This document shows positions 16,485-23,868 of a stretch of DNA of 28,027 nucleotides, piece by piece (position 1 is the stretch's first letter; each line of letters starts with the position of its first letter). This DNA is from Enterocloster lavalensis. Its GTDB lineage: Bacteria; Bacillota; Clostridia; Lachnospirales; Lachnospiraceae. Location: assembly GCF_902364025.1 (NCBI RefSeq), contig NZ_CABJCG010000034.1, forward strand, positions 1 to 28,027. Direction: 5' to 3'. The position numbers and the translations under genes were made by a program. The notes under the pieces are model-generated. The model had not been told where the DNA came from, searched no databases, and saw only the letters and a program-made list of their open reading frames with translations.

Positions 16485-18350
16485 TTATTCCGCCTTCAAA
16501 GCCCTCATAGCGTTGATAATGGCGATCACCGACACGCCCACGTCCGCAAATACCGCTTCCCACATATTGGCCGCGCCGAAAGCGCCCATGGCCAGCACAA
16601 TGGCCTTAACGCCCAGGGCGAACGCGATATTCTGCTTCACGATCACCAGCGTCTTGCGGGAAATCCGCACCACGGAGGCGATCTTTCTGGGATCGTCGTC
16701 CATCAGCACCACATCCGCCGCCTCGATGGCCGCGTCCGAACCCATGCTGCCCATGGCGATTCCGATATCCGCCCGGCTGAGCACCGGCGCGTCGTTGATA
16801 CCGTCGCCCACAAAGGCCAGCTTTTCGCCCTTTCTCTGACGCGTCAACAGCTGTTCCACCTGCTCCACCTTGTCTTCCGGCAAAAGCTGGGCGTGAACCT
16901 CATCCAGTCCCAGCTGGGCGGCCACCGCCTCGCCCACCTCTTTCCGGTCGCCGGTGAGCATCACCGTCTTTCGGACGCCCACCCGCTTCAGCTCCCGGAT
17001 GGCGTCCGCCGCTGACTCCTTGATGGTGTCAGCAATTACCACGGCCCCGGCATAAACGCCGTCCACCGCCACATAAACCACGGTGCCTACACTATGACAC
17101 GCTTCAAAAGCAACCCCATTCTGCTTCATCAGCTTCTCATTGCCAGCCAGCACGGTCCTGCCGTCCACCACCGCCTCCAGGCCGTGGCCCGCGATCTCAC
17201 GGTTGCCGGCGACGCGGCTCCGGTCCGGCTCCCTGCCCCAGGCATCCCTTATGGAGCGGGAAATGGGGTGGTCCGAATAGCTCTCCGCGTAAGCCGCCAG
17301 CTCCAAAAGGTCCTCTTTGCCCATGGACACCGGCAGAATCTCCGTCACCTTGAACTCACCCTTGGTCAGAGTACCTGTCTTGTCAAATACAATCGTCGTC
17401 ATGTCGGAGAGCGCTTCCAGGAAGTTGCTCCCCTTAACCAGCACGCCCTTCCTGGACGCCGCTCCGATTCCGCCGAAAAAGCTCATTGGCACGGAGATCA
17501 CCAGCGCGCAGGGGCAGGAGATCACTAAAAAGGTGCAGGCCCGGCGCACGCCCTCTGCCCAGGACTGGCCCAGCAGCAGGGGCGGAAGTACGGCAAGGAT
17601 CACCGCGCCGATCACCACGGCAGGCGTGTAATAGCGGGCGAACTTGGTGATAAAATTCTCCACCTTGGCTTTCTTGCTGCTGGCGTTCTCCACCAGCTCC
17701 AGAATCTTGGCCACCGTGGAATCGTCAAATTCCCGGGTGACCTCCACCCGCAGAAGTCCGCTGCCGTTCACACAGCCGCTGATCACCTCGTCGCCCACAG
17801 ACGCCCTGCGGGGCACCGGCTCGCCGGTCAGAGCCGAGGTGTCCACCATGGAATCGCCGAATACCACCTTGCCGTCCAGCGGAATGCGCTCACCGGCTTT
17901 CACCACGATCACGTCGCCCACCTGCACATCGTCCGGGTCCACCTGGCGCAGCACGCCGTCCTCCTCGATGTTGGCGTACTCAGGGCAGATATCCATCAGA
18001 TCCGAAATGGACTGGCGGGAGCGGTTCACCGCGTAGCTCTGGAACAGTTCGCCCACCTGGTAGAACAGCATCACCGCCACCGCCTCGGAATACTCTCCCA
18101 CTCCGAATGCGCCGAAGGTGGCCAGCGCCATCAGGAAATTCTCGTCAAATACCTGACCGTTGCGGATATTTCTCAACGCCTTGTAAATGATATCCCAGCC
18201 GATCAGCAGATACGGAATCAGGTACAATGCCAGCCAGGAAAGCGATCCCTTGGCTGCAAGCAGTTCCATATGCTCCGCCACCGCCAGCGGTATATAAATT
18301 ATAAATGTCGCAACAATGCGAAACACCATGGCCTTTTGCTTCTTCGTCAT
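16485..18350 (-). CDS. cadA: Zn/Cd/Pb-exporting P-type ATPase (P1B-2), no N-terminal HMA domain
   Basis: The 621-residue membrane pump exports divalent soft metals with ATP. Visible motifs are TGE (175-177), the metal-binding CPC (279-281, VISCPCALVISVP), the phosphorylated D323 in DKTGTLTKG, SDHPISRSI and GDGINDAPVLSRADIG (near 536). The Lys and Asp in the last membrane helices (GVKAIVL, FADVGVS) are the pair known in ZntA/CadA, which supports Zn/Cd/Pb rather than Cu. Canonical CadA begins with one or more HMA domains. Here the protein starts at the first membrane helices and a separate HMA protein is encoded 31 nt upstream. Third gene of the cadC-HMA-cadA operon. Confidence 0.93.
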   Translation of the reverse strand: MTKKQKAMVFRIVATFIIYIPLAVAEHMELLAAKGSLSWLALYLIPYLLIGWDIIYKALRNIRNGQVFDENFLMALATFGAFGVGEYSEAVAVMLFYQVGELFQSYAVNRSRQSISDLMDICPEYANIEEDGVLRQVDPDDVQVGDVIVVKAGERIPLDGKVVFGDSMVDTSALTGEPVPRRASVGDEVISGCVNGSGLLRVEVTREFDDSTVAKILELVENASSKKAKVENFITKFARYYTPAVVIGAVILAVLPPLLLGQSWAEGVRRACTFLVISCPCALVISVPMSFFGGIGAASRKGVLVKGSNFLEALSDMTTIVFDKTGTLTKGEFKVTEILPVSMGKEDLLELAAYAESYSDHPISRSIRDAWGREPDRSRVAGNREIAGHGLEAVVDGRTVLAGNEKLMKQNGVAFEACHSVGTVVYVAVDGVYAGAVVIADTIKESAADAIRELKRVGVRKTVMLTGDRKEVGEAVAAQLGLDEVHAQLLPEDKVEQVEQLLTRQRKGEKLAFVGDGINDAPVLSRADIGIAMGSMGSDAAIEAADVVLMDDDPRKIASVVRISRKTLVIVKQNIAFALGVKAIVLAMGAFGAANMWEAVFADVGVSVIAIINAMRALKAE

Positions 18351-18381
18351 AATTCGTTCCTCTCAAGCCTCCCAAGCTGCC

Positions 18382-18600
18382 TTACAGATTAATCACACAG
18401 TCCGGCTCCACTTTTTTGCACACTGCAACCACTTCCTGCATAATGCGGTCGAACTGATCCTCAGCCGCCTCAATGGTCATCTTCTGGGTCATAAAGCTCA
18501 CGCTGGCGTTCTCAACGCCCTCGATCTTCCGGATGGCATCCTCCATCTTTGCCGCGCAGTTGGCGCAATCCAGGTCCGTCAGTTTAAACTTCTTCTTCAT
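18382..18600 (-). CDS. Free-standing heavy-metal-associated (HMA) domain protein
   Basis: The 72-residue protein is a single ferredoxin-like HMA domain with the metal-binding motif DCANCAAK (C12 and C15). An Asp directly before the first Cys is common in Zn/Cd/Pb-type domains. It most likely hands metal to the downstream ATPase, which lacks its own HMA domain, or acts as a small cytosolic buffer. It sits between the CadC-like repressor gene (41 nt) and cadA (31 nt) in one operon. AGCGGAGGATATTGATATG places GGAGG before the ATG. Confidence 0.9.
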   Translation of the reverse strand: MKKKFKLTDLDCANCAAKMEDAIRKIEGVENASVSFMTQKMTIEAAEDQFDRIMQEVVAVCKKVEPDCVINL

Positions 18601-18641
18601 ATCAATATCCTCCGCTTTTTAATTTATTTTATACACTCTGT

Positions 18642-19001
18642 CTATTCCTGAATGTGCTCCAGGCCCTGATTGATAATGGTCCGCACATGGCCGTCGGCCA
18701 GGGAATAAAACACCGCCTTGCCCTCCCTGCGGCTCTTTACCAGCCGGTTCTGCTTCAGAATCCGCAGCTGGTGGGATATGGCGGACTGGTTCATATTGAG
18801 CAGCTGCGCGATATCGCAGACGCACATCTCCGCCTCAAATAACACATACAAAATCTTGATCCTGGTGGAATCCCCAAAAACCTTGAAAATCTCCGCCAGA
18901 TCGTACAGCTCATCCTCGTCGGGCATCTTTTCCGTTACCGCCTTCACCACGTCCTCGTGCACCTGATAAAAATCACAACACTCCACGTCGTTGATCGCCA
19001 T
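18642..19001 (-). CDS. CadC-like ArsR/SmtB-family metal-sensing repressor
   Basis: The 119-residue winged-helix repressor releases DNA when metal binds. Both metal-site types of the family are visible. The alpha3N site has C60 and C62 in EMCVCDIA, with C8/C9 in the N-terminal arm. The alpha5 site has D103, H105, H116 and E119 with the same spacing as in CadC. This set matches CadC-type Cd/Pb/Zn sensors rather than ArsR. The recognition helix is NQSAISHQLRILKQN (71-85). First gene of the operon. A consensus promoter (19089-19116) and a 12-2-12 type operator (19056-19077) lie just upstream, so autorepression is very likely. AAAGGAAAGGGGGG precedes the ATG. Confidence 0.93.
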   Translation of the reverse strand: MAINDVECCDFYQVHEDVVKAVTEKMPDEDELYDLAEIFKVFGDSTRIKILYVLFEAEMCVCDIAQLLNMNQSAISHQLRILKQNRLVKSRREGKAVFYSLADGHVRTIINQGLEHIQE

Positions 19002-19055
19002 CGTAACCCCCCTTTCCTTTATCTTATAATTAGTTGGTTCGTTTGTTTATATTAT

Positions 19056-19077
19056 CATATGAATGATTGTTCATATG
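19056..19077. promoter_or_regulatory. CadC/SmtB-type operator
   Basis: CATATGAA and TTCATATG form a perfect 8-bp inverted repeat around the 6-nt spacer TGATTG. The ATATGAA...TTCATAT core is the known ArsR/SmtB 12-2-12 type site (compare SmtB and CzrA operators). It covers about +5 to +26 of the cad promoter. Confidence 0.88.
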
Positions 19078-19088
19078 TTTATATCTAC

Positions 19089-19116
19089 ATTATATACGGA
19101 TTTTTCAAAATGTCAA
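19089..19116 (-). promoter_or_regulatory. Promoter of the cad operon
   Basis: On the minus strand TTGACA (19116-19111), 16-nt spacer, TATAAT (19094-19089): both boxes perfect. Transcription would start near 19082, directly before the operator. Confidence 0.85.
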
Positions 19117-19136
19117 CAGTCAGTTTCTACATTTGC

Positions 19137-19170
19137 AAAAAAAATTGGCCGACAGGAGTCCCCTGCGGCC
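19137..19170 (-). terminator. Intrinsic terminator of the TetR-MATE operon
   Basis: On the minus strand GGCCGCAGGGGACTCCTGTCGGCC folds as a GGCCG-C-AGG type stem (GGCCG/CGGCC and CAGG/CCTG with one mismatch between; 19170-19147). It is followed by AATTTTTTTT. It lies 136 nt beyond the MATE stop and 21 nt before the cad promoter -35 box. Its upstream arm contains the core of the dispersed repeat (19165-19187). Confidence 0.75.
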
Positions 19171-19187
19171 CAATGCATCCAATCAAA
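19165..19187 (-). repeat. Diverged copy of the terminator-associated repeat
   Basis: Minus strand TTTGATTGGATGCATTGGGC then CGC. It shares TGCA(A/T)TGGGCCGC with the tandem copies at 22921-22994. It links an inverted repeat (19184-19229) to the terminator hairpin (19147-19170). Confidence 0.4.
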
Positions 19188-19229
19188 TTCCAGACCGGAA
19201 CCCGCCTCTGCAGCACGGTCTGGAATTTG
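19184..19229. repeat. Perfect 13-bp inverted repeat downstream of the MATE gene
   Basis: CAAATTCCAGACC (19184-19196) and GGTCTGGAATTTG (19217-19229) around a 20-nt loop. There is no good T run on either strand, so it is not a canonical terminator; it could protect an mRNA 3' end or bind a protein. The rest of the 304-nt gap 19002-19305 holds the cad promoter, operator and the terminator described separately. Confidence 0.75.
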
Positions 19230-19305
19230 AACGTTTAATATTTACATAATATGGAAATGTAAAACAAACAGTTAAGGAATTTTTCCCTCAGGCTGCCGCA
19301 ATCCG

Positions 19306-20679
19306 CTATGCCGCCGCCATATGCTCAGACGCAATCCGCTTCATCGGCCGGACCGACAGCAGGCAAACTGCAATCGTCAGAAGATCCGCAGCCGGCTGGG
19401 CCAGATAAATCCCCGCCACGCCCATCTGGCGGGGCAGCAGCAGGATAAACGGCACGTACAGCAGCCCCTGGCGGATCATGGACAGAAACAGGCCGTACTT
19501 TGAAGCCCCAATGGTCTGGAAGGTAATGGTCATCATATAACAGAGCCCAAAAGCCGGATATAGGGCCACCTGGGAAACCAGCAGCTTGGCCCCGTAATCG
19601 ATCACCGCCGGGTTGCGGTTAAACAGCCCGATCAGCGGCCGGCACAGCAGGATATAACAGGCTGCCACAAAAACTGTCAACACCAGGGAAGCGCGCAGGG
19701 CAAAACGCACGGACTCGTGAAAACGCTCCTCCTTAGCGCCGCCGAACGAGAAGGACGCCACCGGCTGGTATCCCTGCATAAATCCCATCACCACATAACA
19801 GCCGATCAGAATCAGCCTCTGCACCACCCCATAGGCGGCGATAATCAAATCCGCATCCGCCATGGGTTTGGCGGCAATGTTGGTCAGGGACGTGGCCACG
19901 GCCAGGCAGATCTGGATGACTGCTGTCGGAATCCCGATCAGCGTGACCTCCTTCACCAGCTTCCAATCCGGCCTAAAATAAGCGCGTTTGATCTTGATCA
20001 TGGAATGGCCGCACAGATAGAACCAGGCCAGAATCAAAAAGGTGACAAACTGCGAAACCGTGGTAGCCAGGGACGCGCCGCCTACCCCCAGCCCCAGTCC
20101 CCAATCGAACATGAAAACCGGGTCCAGAACCACGTTTAACACCGCTCCCGTAATCACGGCCACAGAGGAGATTCGGACCGACGATTCCGCTCTCGCCGCA
20201 CAGTTCATACTCTGGGCCGGGAGATTCGCCAGCGCCGCCACAAACATCCAAAATGCATATTCTTTCGCCTGTGGCAGCACTGCCTCCGAAGCCCCGAAGG
20301 CCGTTAACAGCGGTTCCATAAACAGCATTCCACCGATACACAGGCCCAAGCCGATGAACATCGAAATCCCCACCACAGTGGTCACCGTTCTCCCCGCGCC
20401 GTCCCGGTCCCCCGCCCCCAGCTGCCGTCCGGCCAGCACAGCCGCTCCGGCGGCAAAAATATTTTCAATACTCACCATGATCAGCAGCAGGGGAAGCGTC
20501 ACACCAACGGCGGCCAGCGCGACATCCGAATCCAGCATGCCGATGTAAGCCGTGTCCACAATATTGTATACCGCCTTGGCTAACAAGGCCAGGGTTGCCG
20601 GAATGGCCAGACTGGTGATGGCCCTGGACGGCTTCATCTCCCCTAAAACGGATTCCTGGCTGTTCTGTCTTTTTTTCAC
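19306..20679 (-). CDS. MATE-family multidrug efflux transporter
   Basis: The 457-residue inner-membrane protein has about twelve hydrophobic segments in two homologous halves, as in NorM/MepA-type sodium- or proton-driven drug exporters. Typical stretches include SLAIPATLALLAKAVYNIVDTAYIG-like sequence near residues 20-45, LLIMVSIENIFAAGAAVLAG, and LGVGGASLATTVSQF in the first half. I place the start at GTG 20679, because AGAGAGGAGG lies 8 nt upstream; the in-frame codons further upstream overlap the TetR gene. The gap to the TetR stop is only 2 nt, so the pump is translationally coupled to its regulator. The substrate cannot be inferred. Confidence 0.93.
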   Translation of the reverse strand: MKKRQNSQESVLGEMKPSRAITSLAIPATLALLAKAVYNIVDTAYIGMLDSDVALAAVGVTLPLLLIMVSIENIFAAGAAVLAGRQLGAGDRDGAGRTVTTVVGISMFIGLGLCIGGMLFMEPLLTAFGASEAVLPQAKEYAFWMFVAALANLPAQSMNCAARAESSVRISSVAVITGAVLNVVLDPVFMFDWGLGLGVGGASLATTVSQFVTFLILAWFYLCGHSMIKIKRAYFRPDWKLVKEVTLIGIPTAVIQICLAVATSLTNIAAKPMADADLIIAAYGVVQRLILIGCYVVMGFMQGYQPVASFSFGGAKEERFHESVRFALRASLVLTVFVAACYILLCRPLIGLFNRNPAVIDYGAKLLVSQVALYPAFGLCYMMTITFQTIGASKYGLFLSMIRQGLLYVPFILLLPRQMGVAGIYLAQPAADLLTIAVCLLSVRPMKRIASEHMAAA

Positions 20680-20681
20680 TG

Positions 20682-21299
20682 CTACGCCTCCTCTCTCGCC
20701 GCCACCCCATAAAGCAGGATTTCCAGCGCCCGGTGGCAATCCGTCTCATGCTTCTGAATATCAACCTCCCCGGCCCCCGCCATCTGATATCTGGCATTCA
20801 AAAAATCCTGGTATTGCAGAAACGTATCAACCGCCTCCCAGCGGGAAATCTCCGGCCGAAGCTTCATCCCCGCCAGAATCTGCATCAGAATCTCAATATT
20901 CAGCGCGTCAAACCCCACTTTCCGCTCTCCCACAGCCGTTTTCAAATGAGCGGGCGGCAGAATCACCGCATCGCAGAAAATCCGCTGATATAACGGATTT
21001 TTCTGAAAAAATTCCATTCTGGCATTAAAATACAGTTCCAGACATTCCTGCGCTCCCCGGCCTCTCTGCGGCATGGCCTCCCGCAGGTACTCCGTCAACC
21101 GGTGAAAACAATCCTCCACGCATGCCAGATACAGATCGTCCTTCGTCTCAAAATAATGGTAAATAATTCCCTTGGATATCCCCTCCGCGCTGCAAATCGC
21201 ATTGACCGAGCTGGCTCCGTACCCCTGCCGGGCAAACTCCTGCAAGGCGCTGTCCATAATCCGCTGTCTGGTCTGCCGGTTCTTCTCTTCCCGTTTCAT
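20682..21299 (-). CDS. TetR/AcrR-family transcriptional repressor
   Basis: The 205-residue protein has the N-terminal TetR helix-turn-helix (about 8-55): RQRIMDSALQEFARQGYGAS then VNAICSAEGISKGIIYHYF, with the characteristic YHYF-TKDDLY end of the DNA-binding domain. The remaining 150 residues are the variable ligand-binding domain. The ATG at 21299 has GGAGAG at about 9 nt; a TTG at 21317 in frame lies inside an operator and has no site. It is the first gene of the TetR-MATE operon, and the twin palindromes at 21320 and 21360 are probably its own operators, giving drug-inducible autorepression. Confidence 0.93.
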   Translation of the reverse strand: MKREEKNRQTRQRIMDSALQEFARQGYGASSVNAICSAEGISKGIIYHYFETKDDLYLACVEDCFHRLTEYLREAMPQRGRGAQECLELYFNARMEFFQKNPLYQRIFCDAVILPPAHLKTAVGERKVGFDALNIEILMQILAGMKLRPEISRWEAVDTFLQYQDFLNARYQMAGAGEVDIQKHETDCHRALEILLYGVAAREEA

Positions 21300-21315
21300 A
21301 GAATCACTCTCCAAC

Positions 21316-21375
21316 AATTGACCACATGGTCTATTTTAGTAGTCAGTATACTCCAAATAGACCATGTGGTCAATT
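21316..21375. promoter_or_regulatory. Twin TetR operators
   Basis: Two 21-nt arms (21316-21336 and 21355-21375) are perfect reverse complements separated by 18 nt. Each contains a 12-bp near-palindrome: GACCACATGGTC (21320-21331) and GACCATGTGGTC (21360-21371). Their centres are 40 bp apart. One covers the -35 box, the other the transcription start. Confidence 0.88.
21345..21373 (-). promoter_or_regulatory. Promoter of the TetR-MATE operon
   Basis: On the minus strand TTGACC (21373-21368), 17-nt spacer, TATACT (21350-21345). The -35 box lies inside the upstream operator and the start point (near 21338) at the edge of the downstream operator. Confidence 0.85.
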
Positions 21376-21430
21376 ATTTTATTCTAAAAAAACCATAAAC
21401 AATCCTACGGAAAAGACCAGACCAGCCCGT

Positions 21431-22306
21431 TTATCCCTGAATTTCAAACTCCGGCTGACCTTCTGAACCGGGCGCAATCTCATATTTTTCGAAAACAATC
21501 ACCGGATGATCCGCTGCATTGATATAAAACCGGACATGATCAGAAATACCGGTAAATCCGCCCTGCTCAGGCGTCCAGAACGTTACATCGGTCCGCTTCT
21601 TCATCTGTTCGCGAATACTCGTATTTACTATGTCGGCGTAATCATCCCCCAATAGATCCTTCAGCGTCACCAGATTTCCACTCTTTAAATCAATGTTATA
21701 ATACATCGTCTCCCCATAAGCGGATGACCAGCTCTCACTGCCGGACACCATCAGAGACAGGTAATTCTCAGTCTGAGACTTAATCTCATACCAGACGCGG
21801 ATCTCAAGCTTATGAGCCGCCCACTCCTCCTGCGTACCGCCGGTATCCAGAAACGCCTGCCGGTATTCCATTGCACGCTTCTTCGCCTCACCGGCGTATT
21901 GCTCACAAAGCTGGTGAATCTGGCGGTTGACAGAGTCCGGCGCCTGACCCGTGGAATCCGCAATCATCTCCACGCTGGGAATTTCCACTGAAAGTTTGAT
22001 ATCATCTTCCTCCTGTTCGTAGGAGCGGAAGGTTAAAACCCTTGCAATCTCCCCGATCACCGGAATCGCGCTCACGCTCTTGGCAAACGCCGTGCTGGTA
22101 TTTAGCGCAGTGGTAAACACAACCACCGCAGCTGCCGCGGCCATCATCCCTTTTTTCAAACCGTTTTTGCGACTCAGCGCGGCTGCCCTGCGCTCATCCG
22201 CCCGTTTTTTCTCAGACCGTTCAATCGCTTCCTGCACACGCGCGGAAAGCTCCTTGGGAATCGGGATCTCGTCATAGCGTTTCTTGCTGTCGTTCAACTG
22301 CCTCAT
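21431..22306 (-). CDS. RsiV-like membrane anti-sigma factor (DUF3298-type C-terminus)
   Basis: The 291-residue protein has a charged cytoplasmic N-terminus (1-50), one membrane helix (about 53-72, GMMAAAAAVVVFTTALNTS) and an extracytoplasmic domain. The C-terminal half (MYYNIDLKSGNLVTLKDLLG through VIVFEKYEIAPGSEGQPEFE) matches the DUF3298 domain of RsiV. In Bacillus subtilis RsiV holds sigma-V until lysozyme binds and signal peptidase then cleaves it. The A-F-A site at residues 73-75, directly after the membrane helix, would allow the same. The ATG at 22306 overlaps the sigma stop in TGATG and has AGGAGG at 7 nt; GTG 22309 is a less likely start. Lysozyme sensing here is inference. Confidence 0.85.
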   Translation of the reverse strand: MRQLNDSKKRYDEIPIPKELSARVQEAIERSEKKRADERRAAALSRKNGLKKGMMAAAAAVVVFTTALNTSTAFAKSVSAIPVIGEIARVLTFRSYEQEEDDIKLSVEIPSVEMIADSTGQAPDSVNRQIHQLCEQYAGEAKKRAMEYRQAFLDTGGTQEEWAAHKLEIRVWYEIKSQTENYLSLMVSGSESWSSAYGETMYYNIDLKSGNLVTLKDLLGDDYADIVNTSIREQMKKRTDVTFWTPEQGGFTGISDHVRFYINAADHPVIVFEKYEIAPGSEGQPEFEIQG

Positions 22307-22794
22307 CACTCCACCTCCTGTACAATCTGTTTTAACAGCTTTAAGCCCCGGTACAGCTTTGCCTTTACCGTATTTAAGTTGAGTTCCATTACCTGGGAAA
22401 TCTCCTTCAGCGACAATTCCTCATAGAAGCGCAGTCTGATAATCTTTTGGACATCCTCCTCCAACCGGTCAATCTGCGCCTCCAGATCATCCTCCGCCTC
22501 ATATCGTTTTTCATAATAAGGAATCTGTTCATCGTAATCTTCGCCGGACAAAACCTCCCGTTTCCGCCTGTTCAAAAAATGAACGCTTTCATTCACGAGG
22601 ATGCGGTAAAACCAGGTCTTAACCGCCTCCTCGTTTCTCAACGATTCATAATGATCCAGCGCTTTACACACTGAGTTTTGCACCACATCCAGCGCATCGT
22701 CCTTATTCTTAACGTAGCTGAACGCCAACCGGTAAAACTTCTCCTGGTTTTCAACAATATGGGTTACAATTTTATCGTACAGATCCTTTTTCAT
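22306..22794 (-). CDS. ECF-family RNA polymerase sigma factor (SigV-like)
   Basis: The 162-residue protein has sigma region 2 (about 10-75, FYRLAFSYVKNKDDALDVVQ then KTWFYRILVNESVHFLNRRK) and region 4 (about 105-160, EEDVQKIIRLRFYEELSLKE and NLNTVKAKLYRGLKLLK), with no region 3, as in ECF sigma factors. It overlaps the RsiV-like gene, which identifies the pair as sigma and anti-sigma. An ECF-like -35 element (TGCAAC, 22874-22869) lies 75 nt upstream, so autoregulation is possible. By analogy the regulon would include cell-envelope modification genes; none can be assigned here. Confidence 0.92.
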   Translation of the reverse strand: MKKDLYDKIVTHIVENQEKFYRLAFSYVKNKDDALDVVQNSVCKALDHYESLRNEEAVKTWFYRILVNESVHFLNRRKREVLSGEDYDEQIPYYEKRYEAEDDLEAQIDRLEEDVQKIIRLRFYEELSLKEISQVMELNLNTVKAKLYRGLKLLKQIVQEVE

Positions 22795-22868
22795 CAGGCG
22801 CCCTTCCCTCTCTGTTTTCCAGTAGGATTTTCATCTTCTGATCTATAGATTATTTCATATGGCCAAAA

Positions 22869-22874
22869 GTTGCA
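22869..22874 (-). promoter_or_regulatory. Possible ECF sigma -35 element
   Basis: Minus-strand TGCAAC followed by TTTT resembles the AAC-containing -35 boxes used by SigV-type ECF factors. No convincing -10 box is seen at 16-17 nt. It is reported only because such genes are usually autoregulated. Confidence 0.25.
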
Positions 22875-22920
22875 AATTCGATTATTTATCATCCCCATTT
22901 TCCAAAAAACGAGCAATCGC

Positions 22921-22994
22921 CCGCAGGCTGCACCAACGGCCCATTGCATTCAAACAACCGCAGACTTCGCCAGCGGCCCATTGTATTCAAAAAG
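22921..22994 (-). repeat. Two tandem copies of a 37-nt repeat
   Basis: Units 22921-22957 and 22958-22994 agree at 30 of 37 positions. The shared core on the minus strand is TTTGAATRCAATGGGCCG. The second unit runs into the T run of the terminator at 22988-23024. Related cores occur at 19165-19187 and 27480-27498. The remaining gap 22795-22920 holds the sigma-gene leader and a weak hairpin with six T (minus strand, near 22905-22920). Confidence 0.8.
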
Positions 22995-23024
22995 CGCCCG
23001 GCGGAATCTCTTCCGCCAGGCGCT
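22988..23024 (-). terminator. Intrinsic terminator of the DUF134/NifX-like operon
   Basis: On the minus strand AGCGCC-T-GGCGGAA, loop GAGA, TTCCGCC-G-GGCGCT, then a run of five T. A 13-bp stem with one mismatch, 9 nt beyond the stop codon. Confidence 0.9.
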
Positions 23025-23032
23025 GTTCCATT

Positions 23033-23428
23033 TTACATATGTCCGCCGCAGGTATGGCCGTTTCCATGGCAGCTGTGGTGCTCGCCGCCCTCGTGATGGT
23101 GATTGCACATGGTGTCCGGATTGTAGTCCAGGCAGCCCTTCAGCAGCGCATCCACCGCCGCGTCCGCATCTCCGGTCACGCCGGGATAAAGCTCGATGCC
23201 CGCCTGAGCCAGAGCCATTCTGGCGCCGCCGCCGATTCCGCCGCAGATCAGCGTATCCACGCCGTGCCTTCTCAGAAATCCCGCCAGCGCTTCATGGCCG
23301 TCGCCGCCTGTGCCCACCACCTCGGACGAAACCACCGCATTGTCCGCAATCTCGTAAATCTTGAAAGCCTCACAGTGCCCAAAGTGCTGAAATACCTCTT
23401 GATTCTCATATGTTACCGCAATTTTCAT
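23033..23428 (-). CDS. NifX/NafY-like (FeMo-cofactor-fold) protein with His/Cys-rich tail
   Basis: The 131-residue protein has the dinitrogenase iron-molybdenum cofactor fold (about 1-105): MKIAVTYENQEVFQHFGHCE, IADNAVVSSEVV, and GVDTLICGGIGGGARMALAQ. The tail from about 108 is rich in His and Cys (CNHHHEGGEHHSCHGNGHTC), which would bind metal. Free-standing members occur in many anaerobes that do not fix nitrogen, and no nif genes are seen here. Metal or Fe-S handling is likely but unproven. The ATG at 23428 follows AGGAGGATGTC and lies inside the 3' end of the DUF134 gene (23-nt overlap), so the two are coupled. The longer frame upstream is only the overlap. Confidence 0.87.
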   Translation of the reverse strand: MKIAVTYENQEVFQHFGHCEAFKIYEIADNAVVSSEVVGTGGDGHEALAGFLRRHGVDTLICGGIGGGARMALAQAGIELYPGVTGDADAAVDALLKGCLDYNPDTMCNHHHEGGEHHSCHGNGHTCGGHM

Positions 23429-23801
23429 TCTGACATCCTCCTGATTTGTTTTCACAGCGGCGGGCGTGGCATTGGCGTTTTCCGCAGTTCCGGCCGCAGC
23501 ACTGGGCTGCATTGGGGCAGATCTGGTAGTTTCCTCCCCGAATCTCCAATCCCCTTCCGTTGACAATACAGTCGGCAATCTTCCTGCGCGCTGTATTGTA
23601 AACCGCCTGAACCGTGGTCCTGGCAACTCCCATCTGCACGGCGCACTCCTCCTGGGTGCATTCCAGCAGATCGATCAGCCGGATTGTCTCATATTCCTCC
23701 AGCGTCAGCTCCACCTTGCCGTCGGTCTCCTGATCCAGAGGACCGAAAACCTCCACGGATGGTTTCGCACAGACTCGTTTTGCTTTACAGGGACGCGCCA
23801 T
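23406..23801 (-). CDS. DUF134-family predicted DNA-binding protein
   Basis: The 131-residue protein has the DUF134 layout: a start MARPCKAKRVCAKPSVEVFG, an acidic segment, then a sigma-4-like helix-turn-helix (LTLEEYETIRLIDLLECTQE and CAVQMGVARTTVQAVYNTAR). The C-terminus is Cys-rich (about 95-130, with CPNAAQCCGRNCGKRQC), suggesting a metal or Fe-S site. The ATG at 23801 has GAGGAG at 7 nt; ATG 23807 is too close to it. It heads the DUF134/NifX-like operon, and two palindromes flank its promoter, so it is the natural candidate for an autoregulatory metal- or redox-responsive repressor. Confidence 0.88.
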   Translation of the reverse strand: MARPCKAKRVCAKPSVEVFGPLDQETDGKVELTLEEYETIRLIDLLECTQEECAVQMGVARTTVQAVYNTARRKIADCIVNGRGLEIRGGNYQICPNAAQCCGRNCGKRQCHARRCENKSGGCQNENCGNI

Positions 23802-23825
23802 GTTCATTCTCCTCGCAGCTGTTTT

Positions 23826-23868
23826 TGACTTATGTCATAAATTATAGCGCAGTTAATGACATATGTCA
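23826..23868. promoter_or_regulatory. Twin palindromic operators of the DUF134 operon
   Basis: TGACTTATGTCA (23826-23837) and the perfect palindrome TGACATATGTCA (23857-23868), centres 31 bp apart. The upstream one overlaps the -35 box and the downstream one the expected start point (about 23834). Confidence 0.82.

Noticed and set aside
22889..22981. 30-codon minus-strand frame starting in the 37-nt repeat
   Set aside because: No ribosome binding site, and the frame depends on the non-coding-looking repeat; more likely a by-product of the repeat than a gene.
22921..22994. Tandem 37-nt units as a CRISPR remnant
   Set aside because: The units abut with no spacer between them, only two occur, and no cas genes are near.
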